A stretch of 64,000 bases of DNA from Thiodiazotropha sp040507005 (lineage in GTDB: Bacteria; Pseudomonadota; Gammaproteobacteria; Chromatiales; Chromatiaceae). The number at the start of each line of letters is the position of its first letter. Position 1 is the first letter of the stretch. The stretch spans positions 58,789 through 122,788 of the forward strand of contig JBEVVS010000005.1 of the NCBI GenBank assembly GCA_040507005.1. The letters are read 5' to 3'. This document shows, in pieces, positions 52,900 through 61,625 of the stretch. The notes below the pieces were generated by a model. It was given only the letters and a program-made list of their open reading frames with translations, did not search any database and was not told the origin of the DNA. Both the position numbers and the translations under genes were made by a program.

Positions 52900-54894
52900 G
52901 TGTTCAGCAAAATCCTCATTGCAAACCGTGGTGAAATTGCATGCCGCATCATTCAGAGCGCCCATAGACTCGGCGTCAAATGCGTCGCCGTCTATTCTGA
53001 AGCGGATCTCAATGCCAGGCACGTCGCGATGGCAGACGAAGCGTTTCTGCTTGGACCGGCACCAAGTTCGGAGAGTTACCTGCGCAGTGATCGGATCATC
53101 GAGATATGCCACCTGTCCGGAACAGAGGCGGTACATCCCGGCTATGGCTTCCTCTCCGAGAACGAGGAGTTTGCCAGGGCACTCGAGGCTGAAAAAATCG
53201 TCTTCATCGGACCGCCGGCGTCCGCGATTGCAGCAATGGGCTCGAAATCGGCCGCCAAGAACATCATGTCGGAGGCTGGCGTTCCACTGGTGCCCGGTTA
53301 CCATGGAGCCGGTCAATCAACCGCCGCGTTGATGGAAGAGGCGAAGTTGTGTGGTTTTCCGCTGCTGCTCAAGGCCGTGGCCGGTGGCGGCGGCAAGGGA
53401 ATGCGCGTGGTCGCCTCCCCGGATGAATTCGAACAGGCACTGGAATCCGCTCGCCGCGAGGCGGAGAAGGCGTTTGGCAATCCCGATATGTTGCTCGAGC
53501 GTTATTTGACGCAACCGCGGCATGTAGAGATCCAAGTGTTCTGTGATCAGCATGGAAACGGGATTTATCTTGCTGAGCGTGACTGTTCGGTACAGAGACG
53601 TCACCAGAAAGTGATCGAAGAGGCACCGGCTCCCGGATTGGACAAGGCTACGCGACAAGCGATGGGAGAAGCTGCGGTTCGTGCAGCACAAGCTATCGAT
53701 TACGTGGGTGCTGGGACGGTGGAGTTTCTCTACGATATCGACGGATCTTTTTACTTCATGGAGATGAATACACGCCTTCAGGTTGAGCATCCGGTTACGG
53801 AAATGATCACCGGCCAGGACCTGGTCGTGTGGCAGCTGCAGGTGGCGGCGGGCGCTGAACTACCCCTTAAACAGGAAATGGTCGAAGTACGCGGTCATGC
53901 CCTGGAAGCGCGGATCTATGCCGAGGATCCAGCTAACGACTTTCTGCCGGCCACCGGAAGACTGGAGTATCTCCGTACGCCGGCGCAGAGCATGCATGTC
54001 CGTGTCGATACCGGTGTGATTGAGGGTGATGCGGTCACAGTCTATTACGATCCCATGATCGCCAAACTGATCGTCTGGGACGATACACGAGAGGCGGCGA
54101 TCAACCGCATGGTACAGGCCCTGGATGACTATCGTATCGCCGGCCTGAAAACTAACACCTGGTTATTACGCAGAGTGGTGGATTCGTCTTCGTTCCGCAA
54201 TCAGGAACTGGACACGGGTTTTATCGAAAAGCATCATGACCTGCTGTTTTCAATCCAAAACCTGGATGTTCAATTTTATCTGGTTTTATCCGCAGTCTGT
54301 TTTCTTGTCAATGAAAAAGCGGACGCCACAGTTCCCGACGATTGCTATTCCCCGTTTTCTGCGCAGAGCAGCTGGCGCCTGAACTCCGAATATGCGCGAC
54401 CCATGAAGCTGTTGACAGATGGGGAGCTTCATGAGTTGCATATTCTGGAGAGACTGGGTGAGTACGAGATCATCCTGGATGATGCCACTTACCGAGTTTC
54501 TGCAGAGCTCCATCTGGATGCTCTGCATATTGTCATTAACGGACATCGCCTGACCATTCACTACTACCAGAAAGACGACGAACTCGTACTCTTTTACGAG
54601 GGAGAGCAATTCAACTGCAGTCTGCACCGGGATAGTTTCGGAGAAACGGATCATGACGGTGGGGCATCACTAACGGCTCCAATGAACGGAACCATCGTCG
54701 CTGTTCTGGTGAAAAAGGGAAACCGAGTATTGACGGGCGAACCACTGGTAATCATGGAAGCGATGAAGATGGAACACAGTATTTGTGCGCCATATGACGG
54801 AACAGTCGCAGATATCCACTTCCAGGAGGGTGATATGGTCAGTGAGGGTGCCGAGCTGATCGCCATCGAGGTAAAAGACGGAGTAGCCGCCTGA
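52900..54894 (+). CDS. liuD: methylcrotonyl-CoA carboxylase alpha (biotin carboxylase/BCCP) subunit
   Basis: A 664-residue protein: biotin carboxylase with KAVAGGGGKGMRVV and EMNTRLQVEHPVTE, then a linker and a C-terminal biotinyl domain with IMEAMKMEHSI (biotinylated lysine near 623). It starts at GTG 52900 after GGGGAG, with MFSKILIANRGEIACRII. Its stop overlaps the liuE start (TGATG). ATP-driven carboxylation of biotin feeds the LiuB reaction. Confidence 0.96.
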   Translation: MFSKILIANRGEIACRIIQSAHRLGVKCVAVYSEADLNARHVAMADEAFLLGPAPSSESYLRSDRIIEICHLSGTEAVHPGYGFLSENEEFARALEAEKIVFIGPPASAIAAMGSKSAAKNIMSEAGVPLVPGYHGAGQSTAALMEEAKLCGFPLLLKAVAGGGGKGMRVVASPDEFEQALESARREAEKAFGNPDMLLERYLTQPRHVEIQVFCDQHGNGIYLAERDCSVQRRHQKVIEEAPAPGLDKATRQAMGEAAVRAAQAIDYVGAGTVEFLYDIDGSFYFMEMNTRLQVEHPVTEMITGQDLVVWQLQVAAGAELPLKQEMVEVRGHALEARIYAEDPANDFLPATGRLEYLRTPAQSMHVRVDTGVIEGDAVTVYYDPMIAKLIVWDDTREAAINRMVQALDDYRIAGLKTNTWLLRRVVDSSSFRNQELDTGFIEKHHDLLFSIQNLDVQFYLVLSAVCFLVNEKADATVPDDCYSPFSAQSSWRLNSEYARPMKLLTDGELHELHILERLGEYEIILDDATYRVSAELHLDALHIVINGHRLTIHYYQKDDELVLFYEGEQFNCSLHRDSFGETDHDGGASLTAPMNGTIVAVLVKKGNRVLTGEPLVIMEAMKMEHSICAPYDGTVADIHFQEGDMVSEGAELIAIEVKDGVAA

Positions 54895-55799
54895 TGAACA
54901 TGCCCCGTAAAGTGCGCATCGTCGAAGTAGGTCCCCGCGACGGGCTGCAGAACGAGCCGGGGCCAATAATTCCCACTGCCGTGAAGATTGCATTCATCGA
55001 GCGACTCGCCAATTGTGGGCTTCGTCATATCGAGGCGGCCAGCTTTGTTTCAGCGAAATGGGTGCCGCAGATGGGTGATGCGGATCAGGTAATGGCGGGG
55101 ATCGCGCGCCAACCTGGAATCACCTATGCCGCGCTGACGCCTAATATGAAGGGCCTGGAAAACGCAATACGTGCCAAGGTGGACGAGGTGGCTGTATTCG
55201 GCGCGGCCTCGGAAACATTCAGCCAGAAGAATATCAACTGTTCCATCTCGGAAAGCCTGAACAGGTATGCTCCGGTTGTCGAAGCAGCCCTAGAAAACGG
55301 TATGCGTGTGCGTGCCTATGTCTCCACTGTGCTCGGATGTCCCTACGAGGGCGAGGTAAACTCGACACATGTAGCCGCTATCAGCCGCACCCTGTTCCAG
55401 ATGGGGTGCTACGAAGTATCGCTGGGCGATACCATCGGCGTAGGTACGCCTCTGAAGGCAAAGCGGATGCTGGAAACCGTAGTCCGAGATGTTCCTCTGG
55501 AAAAGCTTGCCGCCCATTTTCACGATACGTACGGTCAGGCACTGGTCAATCTATATGCGGTTATGGAGGAAGGAATATCCGTGATTGACGCATCGGTAGC
55601 GGGTCTTGGTGGTTGCCCATATGCCAGAGGGGCAGCGGGCAATGTCGCAACAGAAGACGTTGTGTATATGCTGGATGGTCTGCAGATTGATAGTGGTATT
55701 GATCTAGACAAGCTGGTGCTGGCCGGACAATGGATTACCGAAAAACTTGGCCGGGGTAACGGATCAAAGGTCGCTTTGGCTCAGTTAGATAATGGCTGA
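54894..55799 (+). CDS. liuE: hydroxymethylglutaryl-CoA lyase
   Basis: A 301-residue HMGL-type TIM-barrel enzyme: VRIVEVGPRDGLQNE at the N-terminus, HFHDTYGQALVN for metal binding, and the signature SVAGLGGCPYARGAAGNVATEDVVYML with the catalytic cysteine. It splits HMG-CoA into acetyl-CoA and acetoacetate. The ATG overlaps the liuD stop, so the two are coupled. Confidence 0.96.
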   Translation: MNMPRKVRIVEVGPRDGLQNEPGPIIPTAVKIAFIERLANCGLRHIEAASFVSAKWVPQMGDADQVMAGIARQPGITYAALTPNMKGLENAIRAKVDEVAVFGAASETFSQKNINCSISESLNRYAPVVEAALENGMRVRAYVSTVLGCPYEGEVNSTHVAAISRTLFQMGCYEVSLGDTIGVGTPLKAKRMLETVVRDVPLEKLAAHFHDTYGQALVNLYAVMEEGISVIDASVAGLGGCPYARGAAGNVATEDVVYMLDGLQIDSGIDLDKLVLAGQWITEKLGRGNGSKVALAQLDNG

Positions 55800-55856
55800 T
55801 GTTATAACTGTAACTCAGCTGTAAAAGTGTGAAATCCGTTGAGGAGTGAATCGATC

Positions 55857-57809
55857 ATGGCGAATCCACTATGGATCCCAAGCGCTAGACAGTGTGAAAA
55901 CTCTCTGATGCAGCGCTTTCAGCAGGCAATGGCAAGCAAGTATGATTTCACCGTGGATAGCTATCCTAACTTGCATCGCTGGTCCATCGCACACCCGGAT
56001 CTGTTTTGGTGTGAAGTATGGCAGTTTGCTGACCTGATCGGTGAAGGGTCTTTAGGACCAGTGCTGCTGGATGCCGAGAAAATGCCTGGTGCCCACTGGT
56101 TTCCAGGATTGAAGCTGAATTTTGCCGAGAACCTACTGCAGTGTCGCAACGATGAGGATGCCATCGTGTTCATGGGCGAAAACGGGTTAAAGCGGCGACT
56201 TAGCCACGTCGGGTTATACGCGCAAGTCTCACGACTGCAACAGGCCCTGCAAGCACTAGGCGTTAAAAGCTGGGACAGGGTTGCGGGATACCTGCCGAAC
56301 ATACCCGAAGCAGTAACGGCAATGCTGGCGACCACCAGCATCGGTGCAATATGGACCTCCTGTTCACCCGATTTCGGTGTCGAAGGCGTGGTGGACCGTT
56401 TCGGACAGGTGGAACCCCGCGTGCTTTTCATTGCCGATCACTACTGGTACAACGGCAAGCGTCACAACTATATTGACAAGGTTCGAGAAATCCTCCGACA
56501 GCTGCCGAGCGTAGAGCAGGTTGTGGTCCTTCCCTACGGGGATGAATCCGATTGGCAGAGCCGGGAGGAGGGCATCGCAAGCCTGGAGGAGGTGCTGTCC
56601 CCCTATACGGCGGATGATATCGATTTTCCCCGGTTTGATTTTGATCACCCACTTTACATCATGTTTTCTTCCGGAACCACGGGCAAGCCCAAGTGCATCC
56701 TGCACGGTGCAGGCGGCACACTGCTCCAACATGTAAAGGAGCACCGTTTGCATGCGGACGTGAAACCAGGAGACAGAGTATTCTACTTTACGACCCTGGG
56801 CTGGATGATGTGGAACTGGTTGGTCAGTGCACTTGGGAGCGGGGCGACATTATTGTTGTATGACGGATCGCCCTTCCATCCGGGACCGGAAGTCCTGTTT
56901 GACTATGCAGAGTCCGAGAGGATGTCACTGTTCGGAACCTCGGCCAAGTATATTGATGCCCTGGCCAATACCGGTTTCGATACCGGTGAGACATATCAAT
57001 TACCCTATCTGCGGACCCTTTGCTCAACCGGCTCACCCCTTGCGCCTGAATCCTTCGAGTATGTTTACAGGCATATCAAGCAGGATCTTTGTCTGTCATC
57101 GATCTCGGGAGGCACGGACATCCTCTCCTGTTTTGCCCTGGGTAATCCCTGCCTGCCGGTGTATGCAGGGGAGCTCCAGTGTCTAGGGCTTGGGATGGCC
57201 GTTGAGGTATGGGACGAAGCAGGTAATTCGCTTACTGAGGAAAAAGGTGACCTGGTATGTACTCGCCCTTTCCCTTCCATGCCTATCGGATTCTGGAATG
57301 ACCCGGACGGCCAGCGTTATCACAATGCCTATTTTAGCCACTATGCCAATACCTGGCATCACGGTGACTACGTCAGCACGACGTCACGAGGTGGCATGGT
57401 ATTTTTCGGTCGTTCAGATTCAGTACTCAATCCGGGTGGCGTGAGGATAGGCACCGCAGAAATCTATCGCCAGGTCGAACAGTTAGAGGAAGTCGAGGAG
57501 TCCCTTGTGATCGGCCAGGAGTGGCAAAATGATGTCCGGGTGGTTCTGTTTGTGAAACTACGTAACGGTCTCGAGCTTGATGATGGGCTCGTCGATACCA
57601 TCCGTAAGATGATACGCAGCAAAACCACACCTCGACATGTACCGGCCAAGGTTTTGCAGGTCGATGATATACCGCGCACCAAGAGCGGCAAGATCGTGGA
57701 GTTGGCGGTTCGGGATGTGGTACACGGAAGGCCGGTTAAAAACGTACAGTCGCTTGCAAACCCCGAAGCGCTGAATGCATTTAAAAACCGAGCGGAATTG
57801 GAGCCTTAA
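55857..57809 (+). CDS. acetoacetyl-CoA synthetase
   Basis: A 650-residue adenylate-forming ligase of the AacS type: WCEVWQFADLIGE, GLKLNFAENLL, the P-loop MFSSGTTGKPKCILHGAGG near 268, LGWMMWNWLVSAL, and the C-terminal lysine in RTKSGKIVELAVRD. ATG 55857 is chosen; GAGGAG lies ten bases upstream. An in-frame TTG at 55839 is less likely. It activates the acetoacetate made by LiuE, finishing the pathway. The usual name is aacS. Confidence 0.94.
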   Translation: MANPLWIPSARQCENSLMQRFQQAMASKYDFTVDSYPNLHRWSIAHPDLFWCEVWQFADLIGEGSLGPVLLDAEKMPGAHWFPGLKLNFAENLLQCRNDEDAIVFMGENGLKRRLSHVGLYAQVSRLQQALQALGVKSWDRVAGYLPNIPEAVTAMLATTSIGAIWTSCSPDFGVEGVVDRFGQVEPRVLFIADHYWYNGKRHNYIDKVREILRQLPSVEQVVVLPYGDESDWQSREEGIASLEEVLSPYTADDIDFPRFDFDHPLYIMFSSGTTGKPKCILHGAGGTLLQHVKEHRLHADVKPGDRVFYFTTLGWMMWNWLVSALGSGATLLLYDGSPFHPGPEVLFDYAESERMSLFGTSAKYIDALANTGFDTGETYQLPYLRTLCSTGSPLAPESFEYVYRHIKQDLCLSSISGGTDILSCFALGNPCLPVYAGELQCLGLGMAVEVWDEAGNSLTEEKGDLVCTRPFPSMPIGFWNDPDGQRYHNAYFSHYANTWHHGDYVSTTSRGGMVFFGRSDSVLNPGGVRIGTAEIYRQVEQLEEVEESLVIGQEWQNDVRVVLFVKLRNGLELDDGLVDTIRKMIRSKTTPRHVPAKVLQVDDIPRTKSGKIVELAVRDVVHGRPVKNVQSLANPEALNAFKNRAELEP

Positions 57810-58230
57810 TTACTGCTACAGATCAAGTTTAGAGGTTGAGTGTCTAAGCAAGACCTAGTGATCTGGCGGGCAATTCATCGTTGCAGTCTAGCGAATCAAA
57901 ACAGGTGGCTTAAGGATCTCCGAATTCACGATATCGAGGTACGTATGGTACACAGACCGTTTGACAGTTGTAGTGGGGATTAACTTAAAATATTCCTTTG
58001 CATCTGGTTGACCCCTCAAGGTACGGACGGGCCCAATTACCCGAACATGTAACCCATAAATGTTGCTATTCTCTGTCTGCATTAAGTGGGTAATTCAGAG
58101 ACTGTTGTTTTAGCTCGTCGTTTACCATTAGAGAAAACAGGGTGAATAAGAAAAGCAGCTGAGTGGAATCACGCCCCATCATGAGCAGTTCCTACAGACT
58201 TGATACAGAAAAATAAATGGGTCATCTTTC
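57810..58230. other. intergenic region, 421 bp
   Basis: A spacer following the liu operon. It contains the short ETF-QO relic at 58002-58095 (listed separately). No terminator with a good U tract is seen after the acetoacetyl-CoA synthetase. Confidence 0.5.
58002..58095 (+). pseudogene. relic of an ETF-ubiquinone oxidoreductase 3' end and flank
   Basis: Codons 58002-58049 read IWLTPQGTDGPNYPNM, followed by TAA (58050-58052); this matches the C-terminus VWVTPEGSGGPNYPNM of the gene ending at 21962. Similarity continues past the stop: over the 44 bases from the GTAA on, about 34 agree with the flank of the intact gene. Upstream of 58002 the resemblance ends. It is a footprint of a second ETF-QO copy that was deleted or left behind by a rearrangement. 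Confidence 0.75.
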
Positions 58231-58662
58231 ATGAACTATGAAGACTGGTTTGAAAAACATGGAGAAAAACATCGAAGGATTGTAGATAAATTAAAAAGTA
58301 ATAAGCTATCGAGAATCGAAATAGTGAAGTACTTTGATTATGAAAATATGGTCGTTCATGAACCAGAATTTTGCTTTTTGTATACAGACAATAAAAAATG
58401 TCATGAGGTAGAAAAATTAAACTGTTATCTTTGCGCTTGTCCATTGTTTCGATTCAATGATAATGGCTTTTACAAAATCAACAATAAAACTGTTTTTAGT
58501 CAATGTGAAGTCAATTCAAAGCATGGCGTGCAAGGAGAGTTTGGAGAGGCTATTCATTTAGATTGTTCTAGGTGCACAGTGCCTCATGCTGAGAAGTATG
58601 TCTTAAAAAACTATGATGATAACTGGTTTGCAATAATGGAAGATTGCAATCAGGGTGATTAA
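58231..58662 (+). CDS. small cysteine-rich (zinc-ribbon-like, PF04071-type) protein
   Basis: A 143-residue soluble protein with nine cysteines. FCFLYTDNKKCHEVEKLNCYLCACPLF followed later by DCSRCTVPHAEKYV matches the cysteine-rich small domain (CEYFPCHK ... NCLFCYCPLY ... CSNCTFPH), which is expected to bind zinc. An added N-terminal segment of about 50 residues (YEDWFEKHGEKHRRIVDKLK) is charged and helical. The gene is strikingly AT-rich compared with its neighbours on both sides, and stands alone on the plus strand beside the ETF-QO relic. This suggests horizontal transfer. Its function is unknown. Confidence 0.75.
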   Translation: MNYEDWFEKHGEKHRRIVDKLKSNKLSRIEIVKYFDYENMVVHEPEFCFLYTDNKKCHEVEKLNCYLCACPLFRFNDNGFYKINNKTVFSQCEVNSKHGVQGEFGEAIHLDCSRCTVPHAEKYVLKNYDDNWFAIMEDCNQGD

Positions 58663-58699
58663 AAGTGCTAATTACACTAGGTTATGTACAGGCTAAAGA

Positions 58700-60775
58700 C
58701 TAGGCGCGAATGTCTTCAGATTTGAATATTAGGGCCTCGAAGTCGTTGACCTCCAACGGCCGACTGAAGAGATAGCCTTGATAGCCATCGCACTGACGCG
58801 CCCTGAGGAAACTCAACTGTTCTTCTGTCTCAACACCTTCGGCGATGGCACTGAAACCGAGACGCCATGACATGGCGAGAATGGTTTCGACAATGGCATC
58901 GTCATTAGGATCGATGCCGATATCGCGGATGAAGGAGCGGTCTATTTTCACTACATCCACCGGTAGCATTTTCAAGTAGGCAAGCGAGGAGTAGCCGGTA
59001 CCGAAATCGTCGATGGAGATTTGGATGCCAAGTCTTTTCAGTTCCTCCATTTTATGGCGTACATCGTGCACATCCTCAACCAATGAGCTTTCCGTCAGTT
59101 CGAGTTCCAGCCGGCTGGGATCTGCCTGAGTCTTTGCCAGTGTGGACATGACCTGTTGTATGAAATCCTTTTGTTGAAATTGCTTGGGACTGATATTGAC
59201 TGAGATTCTGCCGAAGGGCTTGCCGTTGAAGCGTTGCTCCCATACCTTGATCTGGGAACAGGCCTCATGCAGCACCCATTCACCCAATTGCAATATCAGA
59301 CCGCTCTCTTCTGCTATAGCGATGAACTCACCGGGTAACAGCAGTCCCCGGCTCGGGTGTTGCCAACGAAGCAGGGCCTCTGCTCCCAATATCTCCTGTT
59401 TCTTAGAGATTGTAATCTTAGGTTGATAGTGCAACACCATTTGATCCTGGTTAATGGCGCTATGCAGGGCATTTTCCAGCTCTAACCTTTCAGCGGCCAG
59501 CATCTGCATGCTGGGCAGAAAGAAACGGAAATTGTTGCGACCATGTTCCTTGGCCTGGTACATGGCGGCATCGGCTTGTTTTAGGATCTCGCTGGCATCT
59601 TGTGAGTCGGGGGTTATCAGGGCAATGCCGATACTGGGAGTGGAGTGCAAGGTATGGGTGCCGACCTTGTAGGGCTGGGAGAGGGCGTCCAGGACCTTTT
59701 CCGCCACATTCTGTGCCTCGATTGCGATTACCTCCGGGTCGGCATGCAGCTCCGCCAACAGGATCACGAACTCGTCACCGCCAAGTCTGGCAACGGTATC
59801 TTCAGCCCGTAGCAGGAAGCGCTGTCGTTCTGCTACCCGTTTCAGCAACTCATCGCCGATACTATGGCCCAGTGAGTCGTTGATGTTTTTAAAACGGTCC
59901 AGATCGAGAAAGAGAATCGCCCCGGTGTGCTTACGCCGCTTGGCGCTCTCCAGTCGTTGCTCCAGACGATCCATAAAAAGGGCCCGGTTCGGCAGGTCCG
60001 TGAGGATGTCGTGGAGCGCCGAATAGTGCATCTTATCCGATTGGATACGCAGCAGACGGTTGCCGAGAAACAGGCCAATCATGCCAAGTATCCATAAACC
60101 GCCATGCCAGCTTACAATATTCATTACTCGTGCATCCGCACTGGCTTGCAGACTATCCAGGGGAATACGCACACTGATACCACCCATAATCTCACCCGGT
60201 AGAGCACTCTCCTCTGGATGACAGGCCATGCAGGATGCCTTAGCCAGTCGCGGTTTGATCATGCGTAGATAGGGCTTGCCGTCGATCAGCGACTCTTCGC
60301 TCCATTCAGGCAGGCCGCTGCGTAGTTTTTGCAGGCCTCTCAATTCCCAGCTGTCAGGGGCATTCAGCGGTCTGAGGGGGTTCTCTTTAGTCGCATGTCC
60401 ACGTATCCCGTCCGGTGTCAGTATCGCCTCCTGGTCGTGCACCAGGCGGGTGAAATAGGAGGAGTTAACCAGTGTCAGTACCCGCCCGTCGTTGGTGGTC
60501 ACGTCCCGATTGGGAAGATGGGCAAGGTATGGGTTCGGAATGATCCCCTGGTCCACGGGCATATAGACACCGCCCACCCGGGAGACCACATTGCGATAGA
60601 TCAGGTCTTTTTCGATGGCTGCGCGTGCCTGGGCATTGGCCCGCTCAGGCACCATGCGTTGATTCTGCTTTAAATTCCATTCAAGCGAGAAGACGAAAAC
60701 AGCGCTCCACAGCAGGGCTGCGAGATATGTCCATAGACTTAAGTTCTTGTTGTTAAACTTAAATCCCTGCTTCAT
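58700..60775 (-). CDS. haem-c sensor GGDEF/EAL protein (Tll0287-like/DUF3365 domain)
   Basis: A 691-residue membrane protein. TM1 (about 15-32) and TM2 (about 220-240) enclose a periplasmic Tll0287-like domain with one CxxCH haem c site, CMACHPEES near 180. The cytoplasmic GGDEF domain (about 255-415) has the intact signature ARLGGDEFVIL, and the EAL domain (about 435-685) has GAEALLRWQHP, DDFGTGYSSLAYLK and KIDRSFI. It may therefore both make and break cyclic di-GMP, under control of a redox or gas signal at the haem. It is monocistronic. Confidence 0.92.
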   Translation of the reverse strand: MKQGFKFNNKNLSLWTYLAALLWSAVFVFSLEWNLKQNQRMVPERANAQARAAIEKDLIYRNVVSRVGGVYMPVDQGIIPNPYLAHLPNRDVTTNDGRVLTLVNSSYFTRLVHDQEAILTPDGIRGHATKENPLRPLNAPDSWELRGLQKLRSGLPEWSEESLIDGKPYLRMIKPRLAKASCMACHPEESALPGEIMGGISVRIPLDSLQASADARVMNIVSWHGGLWILGMIGLFLGNRLLRIQSDKMHYSALHDILTDLPNRALFMDRLEQRLESAKRRKHTGAILFLDLDRFKNINDSLGHSIGDELLKRVAERQRFLLRAEDTVARLGGDEFVILLAELHADPEVIAIEAQNVAEKVLDALSQPYKVGTHTLHSTPSIGIALITPDSQDASEILKQADAAMYQAKEHGRNNFRFFLPSMQMLAAERLELENALHSAINQDQMVLHYQPKITISKKQEILGAEALLRWQHPSRGLLLPGEFIAIAEESGLILQLGEWVLHEACSQIKVWEQRFNGKPFGRISVNISPKQFQQKDFIQQVMSTLAKTQADPSRLELELTESSLVEDVHDVRHKMEELKRLGIQISIDDFGTGYSSLAYLKMLPVDVVKIDRSFIRDIGIDPNDDAIVETILAMSWRLGFSAIAEGVETEEQLSFLRARQCDGYQGYLFSRPLEVNDFEALIFKSEDIRA

Positions 60776-61055
60776 ATGGCGCCTGTCATTGCCTTGGTCC
60801 GTCCCTAGGGGATTCCCGTCATCGATTTTTTAGGGTAACGGCAATCACCCACGACACTTAAGGGAATGTTGTTCAAATAAACCGCTACCCATGTGGCAGG
60901 TGTTTTATCTGAGGGGTTGTTGCTTGATCCCGATTGGGGATTGTTAGTTATTGATTTTAGTTAAAATTATAAGCTGAGTTGGGGCTTGGGAGGTGACCGC
61001 CCGGATTGTTATGAAAATGATAATCAGTTGTACTGGTAACTATGCGCCAGCCGAA
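60776..61055. other. intergenic region, 280 bp
   Basis: The upstream region of the GGDEF/EAL gene, following the pterin dehydratase on the same strand. No distinctive site was recognised. Confidence 0.35.
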
Positions 61056-61439
61056 TCAATCATATTTGATGTACTTGAAGCGGGGATCATCCGGGGTGCC
61101 TTCCAGGGCGCCCGCATCGAGACCGGGTTGCCACATGATGACCTCTTCGATCTTGCGTGCCAGTTCGAAATCCTTGTTGGTGATACCTTTGGCTGAGTGG
61201 GTGACCAGTTTGACGATGACGAAGGCGTAGGAGACCGCCAAGTCAGGGTGGTGGAAAGCAGCCTCCGCCAGGTGGCCCACGGTATTCACCACCATCATGG
61301 AGCCTTTCCAGCCACTGGTCTTGTATTTTCGTCTGATCCAACCCTTCTCCAGATACCAATGGGGTAACTCCGCTTTCAGTCGCGTCTCGACTTCTTCCTC
61401 GCTGTAGGTCTCATCGTGTTTGTGTTCCCGCAATTCCAC
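61056..61439 (-). CDS. pterin-4a-carbinolamine dehydratase (PhhB/DCoH-like)
   Basis: A 127-residue protein with the family pattern AFHHPDLAVSYAFVIVKLVTHSAKGITNKDFELARKIEEV, including the paired active-site histidines. It recycles the 4a-hydroxypterin cofactor of aromatic amino-acid hydroxylases or has a role in molybdopterin/other pterin chemistry. No phenylalanine hydroxylase gene is nearby. It is slightly longer than usual (about 110 residues) at both ends. Confidence 0.88.
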   Translation of the reverse strand: MELREHKHDETYSEEEVETRLKAELPHWYLEKGWIRRKYKTSGWKGSMMVVNTVGHLAEAAFHHPDLAVSYAFVIVKLVTHSAKGITNKDFELARKIEEVIMWQPGLDAGALEGTPDDPRFKYIKYD

Positions 61440-61542
61440 GCACTACCTCCCGACATGACTGTCCTGATCCTGGTTGTTAATGAGACTGTAGATCAAGATG
61501 GATTAGCTTCAACACTGAGGTTTTGCGGGTTGTTCATGGAAT

Positions 61543-61574
61543 AAAAAAAGCCAACCACATTGCTGTGGTTGGCT
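61543..61574 (-). terminator. intrinsic terminator after the TAXI-TRAP binding protein gene
   Basis: On the minus strand an 11-bp perfect stem AGCCAACCACA/TGTGGTTGGCT with a TTGC-type loop is followed by a run of seven Ts. It lies about 50 bp after the gene's stop codon at 61626. Confidence 0.9.
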
Positions 61575-61625
61575 CTATCTTTGCCGCTGTTCCTATGCAG
61601 TGCTGTTTGCAAGGAACAATAAGGC

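Noticed and set aside
57888..58082. A minus-strand open frame over the ETF-QO relic
   Set aside because: It is the antisense of the relic; a similar antisense frame lies over the intact ETF-QO end.
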